From: Didymodactylos carnosus
Lineage: Eukaryota > Rotifera > Eurotatoria > Philodinida > Philodinidae
Length of the DNA stretch: 20,505 bases
Assembly (NCBI GenBank): GCA_905250885.1
Contig: CAJNOQ010003365.1
Location: 1-20,505, forward strand
Reading direction: 5' to 3'
Shown: positions 20,171-20,505 of the stretch, piece after piece
Position numbering within the stretch: the first letter of the stretch is position 1
Layout of the letters: every line of letters starts with the position of its first letter
Notes under the pieces: model-generated
The model's input: the letters and a program-made list of their open reading frames with translations, nothing else
Told to the model about the DNA's origin: nothing
The model's database searches: none
Translations under genes and position numbers: made by a program

Positions 20171-20397
20171 TTTCTGATTAAAATGAGACATCTCCCTGCT
20201 TTGCACGACCTTTCTTTGCAGAGTTATAGAATTACAAGAAAAGCCCTAAATTAATTCTTCTTATTTCTGTAGTTTTGAGCTGACACCAACATTTAGGGCT
20301 TTTTTTGTAAATTCTCTAACTTTGCAAAGAGAGGTCCTGTAAAGCTGGGAGTCTCTGGGGAGCTGGGAATCTCATTTTAATCAGAAAGGACGGGGTG
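20171..20397. mobile_element. Foldback (inverted-repeat) element, probably running past the window edge
   Basis: The arms 20171-20251 and 20291-20397 are imperfect inverted repeats beginning with the perfect 17-mer TTTCTGATTAAAATGAG and ending in AAGCCCTAAAT, around a 39-bp loop. The right arm carries about 20 bp of extra sequence. The words GACCTTTCTTTGCAGAGTTATAG and TTTTGAGCTGA are also found, slightly varied, in the TTAA element in the F-box intron (about 11310-11335 and 11820-11832), suggesting a shared repeat family. The outer boundaries and target duplication cannot be set from this window. Confidence 0.6.
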
Positions 20398-20505
20398 CAA
20401 TAAGAACGAGGATCGGCCCCATTTCAGATCTTCTCGAAAGGTATCTAGAATGAAAGAGCATACAATTTTATGGGGTTCTATACCCTTGGTTCCCCTTCGG
20501 ACCTC

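Overview
The window looks like nuclear DNA from a small, AT-rich invertebrate genome, most likely a bdelloid rotifer. Evidence: four protein-coding genes, 20 canonical GT-AG introns (18 of them only 51-77 bp), about 30% GC, an F-box/leucine-rich gene of a style greatly expanded in bdelloids, and a splice acceptor just upstream of every start codon, as expected where mRNAs receive a trans-spliced leader. Species and even phylum are inference; the gene structures are read directly from the sequence.

Layout. All four genes lie on the minus strand, separated by 2.3-3.8 kb spacers. From right to left: a TMEM101-like polytopic membrane protein (17943-16848, 4 coding exons, 303 aa); an F-box/leucine-rich-repeat-like protein (13013-10043, 4 exons, 563 aa); a single-exon type I membrane protein with a fibronectin-III-like ectodomain and a long acidic/serine-rich tail (7118-5802, 438 aa); and the ribosome-biogenesis factor Pescadillo, PES1 (3529-142, 15 exons, 559 aa). 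The three spliced genes were reconstructed exon by exon, with reading phase kept at every junction. They do not form a pathway: PES1 acts in nucleolar 60S maturation, the F-box protein probably in ubiquitin ligase substrate choice, and the other two are membrane proteins.

Mobile DNA. Only two of the 20 introns exceed 100 bp, and each holds one complete-looking non-autonomous terminal-inverted-repeat element. PES1 intron 5 carries an 805-bp element with ~73-81 bp terminal repeats at a TA target. F-box intron 2 carries an 839-bp element with short GGGTACCCC-type ends at TTAA (piggyBac-like) and a long internal inverted repeat. A foldback element at the right edge (20171-20397) shares word-level similarity with the second element, and an orphan end of the TTAA family lies at 15611-15625.

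The spacers contain gene relics without a recognised identity (about 4166-4493, 15808-16558 and 18720-19055), a short degenerate tandem repeat, and a few strong hairpins. No rRNA, tRNA, CRISPR or complete transposase gene was seen.
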